A stretch of DNA of 64,000 nucleotides, from contig NW_020825312.1 in the NCBI RefSeq assembly GCF_003286085.1, forward strand, positions 2,170,001 to 2,234,000. Direction: 5' to 3'. Positions 41,369 to 55,791 of this stretch are shown piece by piece. Origin of the DNA: Drosophila persimilis (taxonomy: Eukaryota; Arthropoda; Insecta; Diptera; Drosophilidae). Numbering within the stretch: position 1 is the first letter of the stretch; each line of letters starts with the position of its first letter. A model generated the notes under the pieces. It saw only the letters and a list, made by a program, of their open reading frames with translations. It was not told the DNA's origin and did not search any database. Both the position numbers and the translations under genes were made by a program.

Positions 41369-44249
41369 ATGGTTAGAGCCCCAGTTTGTGTGGCTCTAGT
41401 CAGCGTTCTTTGTTTCACCGTCACTTACGGTAAGAAAGGTTTAGGATGGAGATTAAGGCCGTGATACCTTTGGGCGTTGCTCGTTCGTCACCAGCGTATC
41501 ACTCAAACATTACTATCCAATAAAACTATTATTTATTTTCTGTCAGCACAACATCACTACAATGAGCATAGAACAAGCCAAGTTATTTGGTGCACGAAAA
41601 GTATGGAGGAGCAGTACAAGTGCCTAAACCTAACTGTTGCCATAGAACGTGACCGCGCACTCTTTGATGAAGCGTTTCTGAATTTAACATGCTTCAAGGC
41701 ATATAGCGCTGACGAGTGTATCCACCACATCGATCGTGAGAAGGCCCACATTACTTCACTGGACGCCGGCGATGTCTTCACAGCTGGTCGCTACAACTCC
41801 CTGATTCCCATAATGCAGGAAAAATTGGAGGGCGGCTTTCAAGAGTATCAGTCCGTGGCGGTGATCAAGAAGGGTGCACTTTCCGATGTTACTAGTCTGC
41901 ACGGTCTTCGCAATAAGCGGGCATGCTTCCCGTGGGTTGGAAGCTTGGCCGGATGGATTGTGCCAATACACACGGTAGGAACTAAATTACTTGTCTTGCC
42001 TTTCTTGGGTGGACTCTCATGATGGATTTATTTGTAGCTCCAAAAAGAAGGTGGAATGGAAGTTGTGGATTGCAACAATCAAGTAAAAACTGCTGCCAAC
42101 TACTTCAACAGGTCGTGTGCCGTCTACTCTCTGACTGACAAATACAATCCCATTGGAGACAACTCCGACAAGTAAGAGCAATTAAAGGAATTTGTAGAGA
42201 TTTTTAGAGAAAACAACAAAAATTCTTTGCAGACTTTGTACCCTTTGCACTGGCAAGATCCCCGGTGGCCGCTGTTCGTCGGCAGATCCCTATTTCGGAT
42301 ACGAAGGAGCATTTAGATGCCTCCTGGAAGCCGGTGACGTTGCCTTTTTGCGTCACTCGACAGTTGGTGAAATGCTGCAGACGCCAGAATTCAGTGAGTA
42401 GTTTTATTTGCCATGAAAAGAGATGCCTCGTTAGCATACTATATTTATTTTCAGAAAACTTGTCCCCGGACAGTTTCGAACTGCTTTGCCGGGATGGTCG
42501 TCGCGTTCCCATTAACGACTACCGCCAATGCAATTGGGGCCAAGTGCCAGCCGATGCCATTGTAACATCTTCGGCGCGCAGCTTCAGTGACAGAAAGCAG
42601 TATCAGTTGTTTTTGAAACGCATTTCTGAGCTGTACTCGGACGGGCTTCGTGAAACAACTCCCAACAACCAGGGAGGAGCCGGGTTTACCAACTATGAGC
42701 AGAACAAGTTCAATACTGAGCAAGGTCGCAGCAACGCCTATGATCAGTTCGGCAATCAATATGACCCAAGCAATGCCTATAGCAGAAATCAGAATCCCTA
42801 CGATCGTTTTGATAACTCGAATTTCCGCAACGAACGTCTGGATAGCAGCTTCTCTTCGGATGGAAACACCCCAGACCGCAACAACGGGTCGATTCTCTAT
42901 GAAAAGTTCCGCATTTTCGATTCCAAAAGATACGGGAAAACCAATCTGCTGTTCCAGGACTCAAGCCGGGCTCTTACGCTTATACCCGAAGATGATCAGT
43001 CCTTCACAAAGTATCTGCAGAGCTCCATCAATTATATATATGGCATAAGGGAATGCCCAATTCCAGCGATGACCCTTTGCGTGACTTCCGAACAGGAGCT
43101 TGAAAAGTGCATTAAAATGAGGGTGAGTAATAGAGAGATCCCTGAACAGCGATGCAACAATCTATTTCTAATTAAATTAAACCTTTACAGACTGCCCTTA
43201 AAGCCCAGATCTTGAAGCCCGAGCTCATTTGCAAGAAAATGCACTCGCACATCAATTGCATGCAGTTCATTCAGTCTGGCAAGGCTGACATTGCTGTGTT
43301 CGATGCCGGAGATGTTTACACTGGAGGCCTGAACTACGATTTGATACCATTCATGTCGGAGGTCTACAATCTGGGGGAGCCGTACTACTACGTGGTGGCT
43401 GTCGCCAAGGAGGAGGATCCAGATACGGAGCTCACTTACCTGAAAGGCAAGAATACTTGCCACACGGGCATTAACACAGCCGCCGGCTGGACGTATCCCA
43501 TGGCCCTGTTCATCTCAAACGGCTGGATTCGGCCATACGGCTGTGACTCTGTACGCGCAGCTGCGGAGTACTTCACAAAGTCCTGCGTCCCCGGTGCCAT
43601 TAGCAGCGAATATAACACCGGAGTGCCGTATGACAGCATGTGTGACCTGTGCCACGGAACTAGCTACAGATACTGCCGACGTGATGCGTCAGAGGACTAT
43701 TATGGTCATACTGGTGCATTCCGATGCCTGGTGGAAGGCGGCGGTCATGTGGCCTTCATGAAGCACACCACTGTGATGGAGAGCACGGGCGGCAAACGGA
43801 AGGAGTGGTGGGCACGCAATGCGCTGAACGACGACTTCGAGCTCTTGTGTACGGATGGCACCCGCGCCGAAATACAGGAGTACAAGCGCTGTAATTTGGG
43901 CAAGGTAAAGGCCAATGCCGTGGTAACGCGCGGTGGAGTCAACTACAACGAAACCCAGTTAAATGCGTACATCAACCTGTTGACCTATGCCCAGCAACTT
44001 TACGGCAGAAAGGATGTGGATGCTTTCAGTTTCAGCATGTTCTCATCTCCGATCGGACACTACGACCTGATCTTTCAGGATGCCACTCGGCAACTACAGG
44101 TCATTCCGCGGAACAAACGAACCTACGATTCCTATTTGGGCAGTGACTATATGAGGGCTCGTCGCATAACCGACTGTTATGCGGGTGCCTCTCAAGTGGC
44201 CCTTTCCATAGGTCTGCTAATTTCGAGTGCAATAGCTATAATGCTCTAA
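41369..44249 (+). CDS. Tsf2: Transferrin 2 (melanotransferrin-type)
   Basis: Six exons: 41369-41429, 41547-41974, 42038-42171, 42233-42393, 42455-43122, 43191-44249, giving 836 aa, close to the fly Tsf2 length as I remember it. Residues 1-21 are a signal peptide ([21 protein letters not shown]). Two transferrin lobes follow, each with a DAGDV iron-site block (D93 and D522) and a YxGxxGAFRCLxEGG/AGD block, plus many Cys. The C-terminus ends in a hydrophobic stretch ([17 protein letters not shown]) expected of a GPI-anchor signal. In flies Tsf2 is an iron-binding component of epithelial septate junctions. Residues about 330-408, between the lobes, are an Asn/Arg/Tyr/Gln-rich insert. The poly(A) signal is AATAAA at 44577-44582. 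Confidence 0.95.
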
Positions 44250-45439
44250 ATGCGACACACTGCCAGTCTAAACATCTACGTAGACTCGAAGTACAATAAT
44301 CTCTAGCACAAACAGACAAGGCAACATATCAACATTTTTACATTCCCAATTATAGATAGTAGACCACTATGAGATCGCTTTTGTAGTCCACAAAGGTCAT
44401 ATTATTTTTACAAAGTGCCTCGAACTATACTGAAAATGCAGTACGTTTAATGTACATAGCATTTGTACATAGCAACTAAGTCCGTCCATTTTTTTGTACC
44501 TATGACAAACTGTTCCGAAAAAATTATTAACGAAGGAACAACAAGATTTTACAAAGTTTTACAAATTAGTATATTTAATAAATAAATAAACCAACCATCT
44601 TCCTTGGTTTTCTATATATCTATTCATCGAATTAAACTCCACACTCCTACCCAAAGTATACATATCAAAATCATTTATCCCAAGCGTCTTAGTGTCCCAA
44701 TTTCGTATTAGCACGGCACCAGAATTCAAATTAACGACGAGTCAATGGTGACGTCATTTGGGTGTCGGCATGATGTTATGGCAAGTTTATGTAAATAGAT
44801 GGCGTATTTCTTAGGGTCGACGGATTTTTTATACCATTACTTTTTCTAGTATTTTTTCAATGGTTCTAAAGGATACTTTTATACATTTTATTCCATTTGT
44901 GAGTATTTTGTAATATTTTCTAGTATTTTGTGGTATTTTAAGCGAATTTCAACATTTTCCCTTCAGGTGTCGCTGTTGATAATTACATAAATTTGTAGTT
45001 AACATGTATCAAGTGTGTCGTAAGAGTGTAGTTAACGTGTAGCAAGCATGCAAACAATCTAATTTTGTGGAAATTTGTATTGACCTTTTTAGCTTAAACC
45101 TTATTTTATGAACAATCCAATGAAGACGAGTTCTTAGAATAAACCATTAATGTATAAAATTAATTATATTGTCGGATAAAATTATATTTGTAGTGCTCAG
45201 GTTTCCAGCTAGCTAACAGTATTCAACCGAATACCAAAATCGATTAATATGACGGTATTCCATATTTGGTTAAATAGATAAAACCGCGGTTACACTGGGT
45301 GGCACGCGTTTGTGTTCCTCGAAAAGTGAAACTCGAAAGCTGTTTCTCGACCGGTTAGCGTAATCTGTGTATAAGTATTTAAAGAGATTTTGGGTGCCAC
45401 CCTACTTTGGACCATTTGGAACTCGCTCAAGGCTAGAGA
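44250..45439. other. Tsf2 3' UTR and nst promoter region
   Basis: After the Tsf2 poly(A) signal this is AT-rich DNA with no credible frame. Near its end, CGGTTACACTG (45287-45297) is one base off Motif 1 and lies about 150 bp before the nst ATG, a plausible promoter element. Short repeated words such as TAGTATTTT occur near 44845-44940. Confidence 0.5.
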
Positions 45440-47652
45440 ATGTCGATCAATCTGCGAACTGTGTACGCCTTTGCCAGGGAAATGTACCCCAAACTTTCCA
45501 CGGAGTACATTCAGTATGGAACAGCTGGGTTTCGCGGCAAGTAAGTTATATTATGTATGATATGATTAACAGACTACCAAAACCACAAAACCCAAATGAA
45601 ATGCATACATCTTATGTATTAATTAAGCAATGAATGTATTTGTATGCATACATATACGTAGATTCGAGTAAATATGTACGCAGATGGTCGTGTCTGACTG
45701 GCGGAAGATAAGTAATGCGCTTGCACCATGTTGTTGAAATTCCTATTTATTTTTAGATGCTTTCCACCTTTTATCAATGGACATGCCCTTTCTGGCATGT
45801 ACACTCATTACCTTTCCTTTGTACACAAGTACTATATTAATAGATATATTTAGGCATTGAACTAAGGATTCAAGATAGGGGCTTGTATGAGATGTCACTT
45901 CAAGGAAAGCAAGATATCTTAATCAGCGTGAGTGTATTGTTCTATAAGGAGTCCCAGGCAGATACACTTCAATGAAAATGATAACCATCAACGCCGCGAA
46001 AGTTCATAAAAGTATACTGATTTATCTTTTATTTACATTGCAGGGCCGAATTCTTAGATAGCGTCATGTTCCGGATGGGAGTGCTTGCCACGTTACGTTC
46101 TCGATTTCGCGGCGGTGCAGTCATCGGCGTAATGATCACTGCCTCGCACAATCCGGAACCGGATAATGGAGTGAAGCTAGTCGACCCCAAAGGGGAAATG
46201 TTAGATGCTAGCTGGGAGTCCATAGCGACGGATCTGGTCAATGTAAGCGACCAGGACTTGGAGCAGCATGTAGCGAAAATTATTAAGGACAATAGTATCG
46301 ACATCACGTCGAGCTCCCATGTGTTCGTCGGCATGGACAATCGGTACCACAGCCCGCGCTTATTGAAGGCGGTGGCAGACGGAGTGATAGCCCTGAAAGG
46401 CAACGTTAGGGAATTCGGAATAGTGACCACACCCATGCTCCATTTCTTTGTGGTGGCTGCAAACACTAAGGAGACGTACGGAAAGCCCACGGAAGAAGGA
46501 TACTATGAGAAACTTATTAAGGCCTTCGAGCTGCTACGAAACGGTCAGCTAGAGAACGGAAACTATAAGAACAACGTGGTCTTCGATGGTGCAAATGGAG
46601 TCGGTGCTAGAAAAATGTTGCAGTTTATTAAGCGTATGAATAAGTCGTTAAACATATCTGTTATAAACCAAGGCATAGGACCTGGCAAGATCAACGACGA
46701 GTGTGGAGCCGACTACGTCAAAGTACTTCAGCGGCCGCCCATATCCATGCCGGTTGTGGAACCTTTCACGCGTTGTGTCAGCGTGGATGGCGATGCCGAC
46801 CGAGTGGTTTACTTCTTCACCAACGAAAAGGGAGAGTTCCAACTGCTGGACGGGGACCGCATTGCCACGCTAGTCGCCGGATACCTAATGGACTTGGTAA
46901 CGCGGAGCGAGATAGATCTGCGTTTGGGCCTGGTCCAAACTGCGTACGCAAATGGGGCGTCCACCGATTACATAGTCAACGATTTGAAATTCCCTGTTTC
47001 TTGTGTCCCAACTGGTGTTAAGCACCTGCACCACAAAGCCCTTGAATACGACATCGGCGTATACTTTGAGGCAAATGGACACGGAACAATTGTGTTCAGC
47101 GACCACGCGAAGGCTACGATTGCGACAGCTTCTGAAACGAAGGCTAGTGCCAAGACCTTGCTGCTCCTGATTGATCTCATTAACGAAACTGTTGGGGATG
47201 CCATCTCAGATATGTTGCTTGTGGAGACGATTCTGAACCACAAAGGCTGGGATGTTAAAGACTGGATATCTACCTACAATGACCTGCCAAACCGACAGTT
47301 GAAAATTAAAGTCCAGGATAGAAATGTCATCGAAACCACAAATGCGGAAAGAGTTTGTGTCAAGCCAGAGGGTCTGCAAACGGAGATAGAAAATGTGGTA
47401 TCGAACTACAAACGTGGACGCGCCTTTGTGCGGCCTTCCGGCACAGAGGACATAGTACGAGTATATGCAGAGGCTGCAACTAAAGAGGTACATATTAATC
47501 AATCAAATCATTCTTTTTTAGTATATTACCCTCGTATTTCACTTTAATTCCAGGACACAGAGAACTTGGCCTACGAAGTGGGAGTACTCGTTCAAAGACT
47601 GGCAGGTGGAGTCGGACCGGAGCTGACAAAACCAGGCAGTGCACACCTATAA
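45440..47652 (+). CDS. nst: Phosphoacetylglucosamine mutase (AGM1/PGM3)
   Basis: Three exons: 45440-45540, 46044-47487, 47554-47652, giving 547 aa. The enzyme converts GlcNAc-6-phosphate to GlcNAc-1-phosphate in the cytosol, ahead of UDP-GlcNAc synthesis for chitin, N-glycans and O-GlcNAc. The N-terminus has YGTAGFRGKA. The phosphoserine loop TASHNPEPDNGVKL is at S68, the Mg-binding loop DGDADR at 282-287, a sugar-binding EANGHGT motif lies further on, and the C-terminal phosphate-binding RPSGTEDIVRVYAEA is near the end. D. melanogaster calls this gene nesthocker. The poly(A) signal is AATAAA at 47670-47675. No truncation or missing catalytic residue was seen. Confidence 0.96.
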
Positions 47653-48587
47653 ACGAATTGATCACGCCGAATAAAAAGCAATATTTTTCCGTGCTTCTTT
47701 TTAAATTGTCCAATCTCTACTTTTGTACGTTCAGTTGTAAAAGTTGTCTGACAATAACTTTCAAGTGCATTTATATATGGTACTATATGTGTAACCTTTC
47801 ACTGTCTTTTTTTATACTAAAGAGCTATATACCCGATTAATATAAAAATCTATTTATTTTGGCAATATTTGTTTTGTTGTTACTGGTGTCACATTTGAGG
47901 AGCTTGAAATTTCTTTGGGACATGGATATCTTAGAGGCATTCAAAATCATTTGGATGTCAAAAAATCAAAGAACAAATAATTGTATACTTAAAGATAGGG
48001 TATAAATAATGGCATGATCCAAGTCAATGAGAGAACTTGAACGAGACGGACCAGATACAGTGCGAGGTGTATTGGAGGAAGACATAAATTTTCGGGTTCT
48101 TACGCTTATCTTTAAAATTATGCCCCAAAATATTTTTAACCATAGTTGTGATTGTTATTTAAAAACATTTATAACATTGTTATTTTTAAAATGAAACGTC
48201 AAGTAGTTCTGCTTATCGCACAAATGTACCGATATTTTGTTTGAGATCCCTGTAGATCGATAAAAAGAAACAAAAGTAGCCCGTTTATAATCTAAGGACT
48301 TGAAACAAAATAAAACCTGTATACATTTGTTCCAAATTCAGAAAAGTTATTCCGGTTTTCAAATATACCTATACCAAATAAATCTAAAATCTCCATATAT
48401 ATACTTTTGGCACGCCAAACTATCGCCCACAAATATACTATCAAACCAAAATTATATATCGATATAGTATATTTAGCATCCCTAAATTTGCCGTGCTGTC
48501 AAATTTTCTGATGCAATTACCATTTATTAAGTGAATTAAAAGTTTATAAAAGTTTAAAGCTAAGTTTAACCTACAACTATAAGAACA
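47653..48587. other. nst 3' region and eIF2beta promoter region
   Basis: AT-rich DNA with no coding frame I trust. A DRE (TATCGATA, 48457-48464) lies about 125 bp before the eIF2beta ATG. Nothing else was recognised. Confidence 0.5.
48457..48464. promoter_or_regulatory. DRE (TATCGATA) upstream of eIF2beta
   Basis: An exact DREF-type site inside a longer palindrome (TATATCGATATA), followed by AGTATATTTAGCATCCC, which resembles other housekeeping promoter words here. Confidence 0.55.
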
Positions 48588-49783
48588 ATGGATGCGGAAG
48601 ACGTAAGTATTGTTAATGCAGTAGAAAGATGCATTGTACTAACGATTCTTGGGTAAACGCACAGGCATATGTGTGATGTATACATGTGCACACCCGATGC
48701 ACACATATTTACATATATGCGTGTGAATTCTGCGAACAATGGTTGAGGTTATGTTAATAAATAATTATTAATGGAATTATTTCATTTTATTTAGGGTTTT
48801 GATCCCACTTTGTTGAAAAAGAAGAAGAAGAAGAAGACAACCTTCGACTTAGATGCGGCATTGGGTCTCGATGATGAAGGAAAGAAAGAGGAGCCCCAGG
48901 ATGATGGCTCGATCGAGGCCGGGGAGCCCGAGCTGGAAGATAATTTAGATCTGGAAAGCTTTGGGAAAAAGAAGAAAAAGAAGAAGAAGCCATTCAATAT
49001 GGATGAAATCGAGGCCGCTGTGCCAACGTTTGGCTCCGACGATGTTGTGCTCACGGAGGAGCCCGAGGAAGAGGAAATCAACTTGGACATGGACTTCTCC
49101 ATGGCTAAAAAGAAGAAAAAGAGCAAGAAGAAGGACTTGGATGAGTTGTTCGCCGACAAAATGGATGATGATAAGGGCGACGACAAGGAAAATGGTATGT
49201 CATCAGTTTTTTAGTCCCATTTTGATCACGGACTAAAGTTGAACTTTATATTTCAATAGCGGAAGACAACAGTTCGACGTGGGCAGGTTCCGATCGAGAC
49301 TATACTTATGACGAATTGCTAAAGCGTGTGTTCGAAATAATCCTTGACAAAAATCCCGACATGGCTGCTGGACGTAAGCCTAAATTTGTCATGCGACCTC
49401 CTCAGGTGTTGCGCGTGGGCACAAAGAAAACCTCTTTCGCCAATTTCATGGATATTGCAAAGACGCTCCATCGTATGCCCAAGCATCTGCTTGACTTCTT
49501 ACTGGCCGAGTTGGGTACAAGCGGCTCTATGGACGGTAACCAGCAGCTCATTATAAAGGGTCGCTTCCAGCCCAAACAGATCGAAAACGTACTGCGTCGC
49601 TACATTAAGGAATACGTGACGTGTCATACCTGCCGTTCCCCCGAGACAATATTGCAGAAAGACACACGCCTGTTCTTCCTCCAGTGCGAATCCTGCGGTT
49701 CTAGATGCTCTGTGGCCAGTATCAAATCAGGTTTCCAGGCTGTCACCGGCAAACGTGCCGCCATTCGAGCAAAAACAACATAA
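48588..49783 (+). CDS. eIF2beta: Translation initiation factor eIF2 beta subunit
   Basis: Three exons: 48588-48602 (only MDAED), 48795-49194, 49260-49783, giving 312 aa, the length I expect for the fly protein. It is part of the eIF2 ternary complex that brings initiator tRNA to the 40S subunit. The N-terminal half has three polylysine boxes ([33 protein letters not shown]) that in the family bind eIF5 and eIF2B-epsilon. The C-terminal domain ends in a zinc ribbon C260-X2-C263-X17-C281-X2-C284 followed by [15 protein letters not shown]. The gene is convergent with the ver-like gene, 81 bp between stops, so the 3' UTRs probably overlap. Confidence 0.97.
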
Positions 49784-49864
49784 ATATTTTATATTTCTCT
49801 ATATTTAATACATGCTTTTTTTATTGAGTAAAAATTCAATACAAAAGGAGCTATCACACTATTT

Positions 49865-50497
49865 TTAAATTTTGTAGCTTTTGTGCCAATCAATGTAATG
49901 ATCCGCAAAAGCAATTTCAAGCTTGCGTGGTTTACCTTTGTCTATGAAAAAGGAAGAGGCCTCCAAGCTTATGTTCCCTCTAAAGAAATTTGGACGACAA
50001 TGCAGCAAAACACTATGTCCTCTCCGTATGGCAGAGGGGTCTACATATTCCAAGGATGCAGACAGAAGCCGCATCATGCTTTCAGATATTTGCTTGTAGC
50101 TTTCCTCATTTGAGAGCAGTGCCGCCTCATTATGGAGAGCTGCAATCGTCGTCCTCTTCCATGGCTTGGTAGCAATGCTTGCTTCCAGCGATGCAGTACT
50201 GTCGTCGAGAATGTATCTGCGATATAATTTATGGTGCGGGCATTCTCCGGCTACAAAGGCGTACACAATACAAGTACGAAAGTGGCATGGGGCCTTGTTA
50301 ATGGAAATGGTGAACACGGCTTCTTGTTCCCCGTCTCTTGATACCCGTAGTATGTCCTTTAATACCAGCGGAATTTTCTCGTGGATTAACGGCCCCTCCT
50401 TTAAATCGTCCTTTGACTTTGGCCCATGTGTGGGCTTTCGAATAATGAAATTATCAACCTGGTCCTCGATATCAGATATACTTAAGTTTGCGGCCAT
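49865..50497 (-). CDS. ver: Small OB-fold-like protein, probably the telomere protein Verrocchio
   Basis: A single-exon 210-residue frame with good codon usage. The N-terminus (MAANLSISDIEDQVDNFIIRKP) is acidic. The middle has alternating beta-like segments with ECPHHKLYRRYILDDSTASLEASIATKPW, an arrangement like the DDGTG-containing OB folds of RPA2/Stn1 proteins. In D. melanogaster the OB-fold gene ver (terminin telomere-capping complex) is, from memory, near Gcn5 and of similar size, which is the main reason for the name. No motif in the sequence is specific enough to prove it. On the minus strand AATAAA sits at 49825-49820, 40 bp past the stop. It is divergent from Gcn5 with a DRE between. 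Confidence 0.6.
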   Translation of the reverse strand: MAANLSISDIEDQVDNFIIRKPTHGPKSKDDLKEGPLIHEKIPLVLKDILRVSRDGEQEAVFTISINKAPCHFRTCIVYAFVAGECPHHKLYRRYILDDSTASLEASIATKPWKRTTIAALHNEAALLSNEESYKQISESMMRLLSASLEYVDPSAIRRGHSVLLHCRPNFFRGNISLEASSFFIDKGKPRKLEIAFADHYIDWHKSYKI

Positions 50498-50552
50498 CGA
50501 GCGACAATTTCATAAATAAATAAAATAAAAAAATCTCTTAAATAATCGATAC

Positions 50553-50560
50553 TATCGATA
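50553..50560. promoter_or_regulatory. DRE (TATCGATA) in the divergent ver/Gcn5 promoter
   Basis: An exact TATCGATA with a second TAATCGAT ten bases before it, 56 bp upstream of the ver-like ATG and 293 bp upstream of Gcn5. It could serve both genes. Confidence 0.6.
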
Positions 50561-50852
50561 GTGCATTTTTGGAGTCCAACTTGGAAATCGAGACTTTATT
50601 ATTTTACTTATTTATTATTTTATTTTGACTATTTTAGTATATTTAATAAAACATTAGTCTTTAGTTTAACACAGTGCTCAATTCAGTCGCACTATTCATA
50701 TACGGACTTTTAAAATTAATTGTGTTTTCTCCATCCCTGAGTAAATCTAGGGCCGAAGATAACGCCATCCCTCGTAATAATTTTCACAGCTTGTGAAATT
50801 AAAAATAGAATTCAATTGCAATTTGCAATTTGCAGTTTTCTGATCAAGTGGA

Positions 50853-53393
<2,541 letters not shown>

Positions 53394-53415
53394 TTTGAAT
53401 GATTGATGTCTAATG

Positions 53416-53440
53416 ATATATATATATATATATATATATA
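53416..53440 (+). repeat. AT dinucleotide microsatellite after Gcn5
   Basis: About 12 TA units, 23 bp past the Gcn5 stop, within its 3' UTR. Confidence 0.95.
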
Positions 53441-54957
53441 CTAACTATATAAACAGAGTACGATCATTACTTCATATATTTATTCTAGGTTTATCTGCAG
53501 AAATACATATGAATTATTATTTTTTTTAACAAATTATAATCTGCGAAACTGATATTACGGGTAACTTTTTGGGAATAGTGCTCGAACCTTGTCTCATTAA
53601 TTTAGAACTTCCAAATAAATGAAACATTTTGAAAACTAAAATCTTGGGCAGAAAACTCTCAATTTCACATACATTTTAGGGAGAAAAACATTAGAGCTAG
53701 GCTTGGTGCGATTTTTATGCGTAACTTGATCACCAGGATCAGTTCCCATTAGATCCAATCCAAAGACACTACACAATTATGCCAGCCGGGTTTCAGATTG
53801 AATTATTCCGTGCACGAGCCATTCCAATTTGTCGTCCCCTTCTTAATTTAATAATACGAATACTACTAATATTTGTCATTTAGATGTATGCTTAGCTCTT
53901 TCAATTCAAAACTATATTTCCTGCACGTCCGCAAGTGTCGCGCGGCATGCGGCATGCGGCATGCGGCAGCGCACCTCGGTTGCTCCTTTCTGGCAAGGAG
54001 CCTCGCGTTATAGTCTTCGGCTTGGGCCACGACACGTCAACGTTATACTAACTATGATATCAGGAATTACAGACCGTGTAGTGTAGTGGTGTGATTTGTA
54101 CATCTGTTTGTCTCTTTCATTTTTGTCTCTTTCTATTCTAGAATAATTTTTGGACTTGTGCGAGTGTTTTTGTCTTTTCGTTTTTATTAATTCTCATTTA
54201 ATTTCCTACATTCATTGTTTGCATGCTTTAATATTTAGGATTTCTTTGTTTTCGTTTGGTTTAATAAACATTTGTTCAATAATGTTATTATCAGTTATAA
54301 AATGATAGCTTATACAATATTACGTGGGACTGGAGTTGAACTGGGATCGGACTTGAGAGAGCGGTCATTGTACAAAGGCTAATGCACATCCGAGTGTTTT
54401 TTATTATGTATGTTAGTTTCTGAATATGTTTGTTGTTCATGCGCAGGCGCAGCGACACGTGGAAGGCAGCTTGCAAAGGCATTTATGGAAACAGACGTGT
54501 TGGAGTGTATACATATGTACGTACTTATGAGGATGGGTAACGGGGAATGGGGTAGTAGATAGTAGATAGTACAATGAAAAGTGTTAACTGCAGTTACTTA
54601 TTGTTGAATTCATTTATTTCTATTACACGTTATCAAATGTTTAAGTAATTTTAAGTTCAATAAGGTAGTCTTTACAATTTTGATGTTACTTGCGAAACGT
54701 ACTATTAGTATATGTTTATCTGGCTAACTCGATAATTGCATATTTATATCGTATATATACATAATATGTAGAGCTAATCAGGGGTGAGCATATGTGGAGA
54801 GGAGAGATATACATATATTAGATACAATTACATACATATTTTGTTTTGTTTTTATGATTACATTATGTTGAAATGTGTCTGTGTGCAAATGTGTGTACTC
54901 CGTGCACCTCGCCACACCTCACTATTATTGGGAAACGTTTTTTGTGCTGAATTTAGT

Positions 54958-54961
<4 letters not shown>

Positions 54962-54989
<28 letters not shown>
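54962..54989 (+). repeat. AT dinucleotide microsatellite
   Basis: About 14 AT units in the region between the Gcn5 and tral stops. Confidence 0.95.
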
Positions 54990-55791
54990 CTGATTACATG
55001 TAATCCCCAGGGCTCCAGGGAGCTGTGGGAAGGCATACCTTATATTCGTGTGTATGTATGTATATCATGGGTCTCTTAAACGATGAAGCATGCAGAATGT
55101 TATTTCACTTGAACGGTTTCTCTGCATTAAGCCCAAAACCGTCAGCAAATCACAAAGTAATCTTGGCTGCTCTGCTACTTCTACACCAAGAACGAAACAC
55201 TACTGAGACTGTTTTCAAATATTAAGTTACATAAATTCCAATGCAAGCTTGCAACCCGAGATCCTACGTATCGTATCGTATCGTTTCGTTTCTTCTCTAC
55301 CACTGGTTTTCGGTTTCTCTTTGAATGATTTTTTAAATAATTTGAAACTTGTACAGAATTCTGCTGCTGCCAAAATTTCGGAAATTGTGCTTTTAATACA
55401 ATTTGCAATACGCATTGCTGATTTTATTTTTCATTTTCATCTTTAAAATGGTCTTAAATCATAGATTAAATGCTAGTAAAACGTTTCAAGTCTGTCGCTG
55501 TTTTCTGTTTTACGCCCCACAAAGAATACAGTATTACAATAAGGGTTACGATTTAAGGGTTAAGGGTTTTGGTTTTTTTTTTCTCTTTTTCGTATCCAAT
55601 TGAAAAATGTGAACTTAGCTTTTACTTAAGCTGGGAATTCCATGGATTACTTGTATCTTGTATGTTTATTTTCCATTTATTTCATTATTTCGACTCGCAG
55701 TGTGTTCTAATTAGTATTTTACTTGTGTGTGTGTGTTTTGTTTGTTTGTTTGTGTTTCGTTTTGCAGATCCTCTCATACCTTAAGTCTACA

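Larger units (their letters stand above)
53394..55791. other. 3' UTRs of Gcn5 (+) and tral (-)
   Basis: Between two convergent genes, AT-rich with no domain-like frame. A GCGGCAT repeat lies at about 53942-53968 and an AT run at 54962-54989. Several AATAAA words occur on both strands. I could not decide where each transcript ends. Confidence 0.5.
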
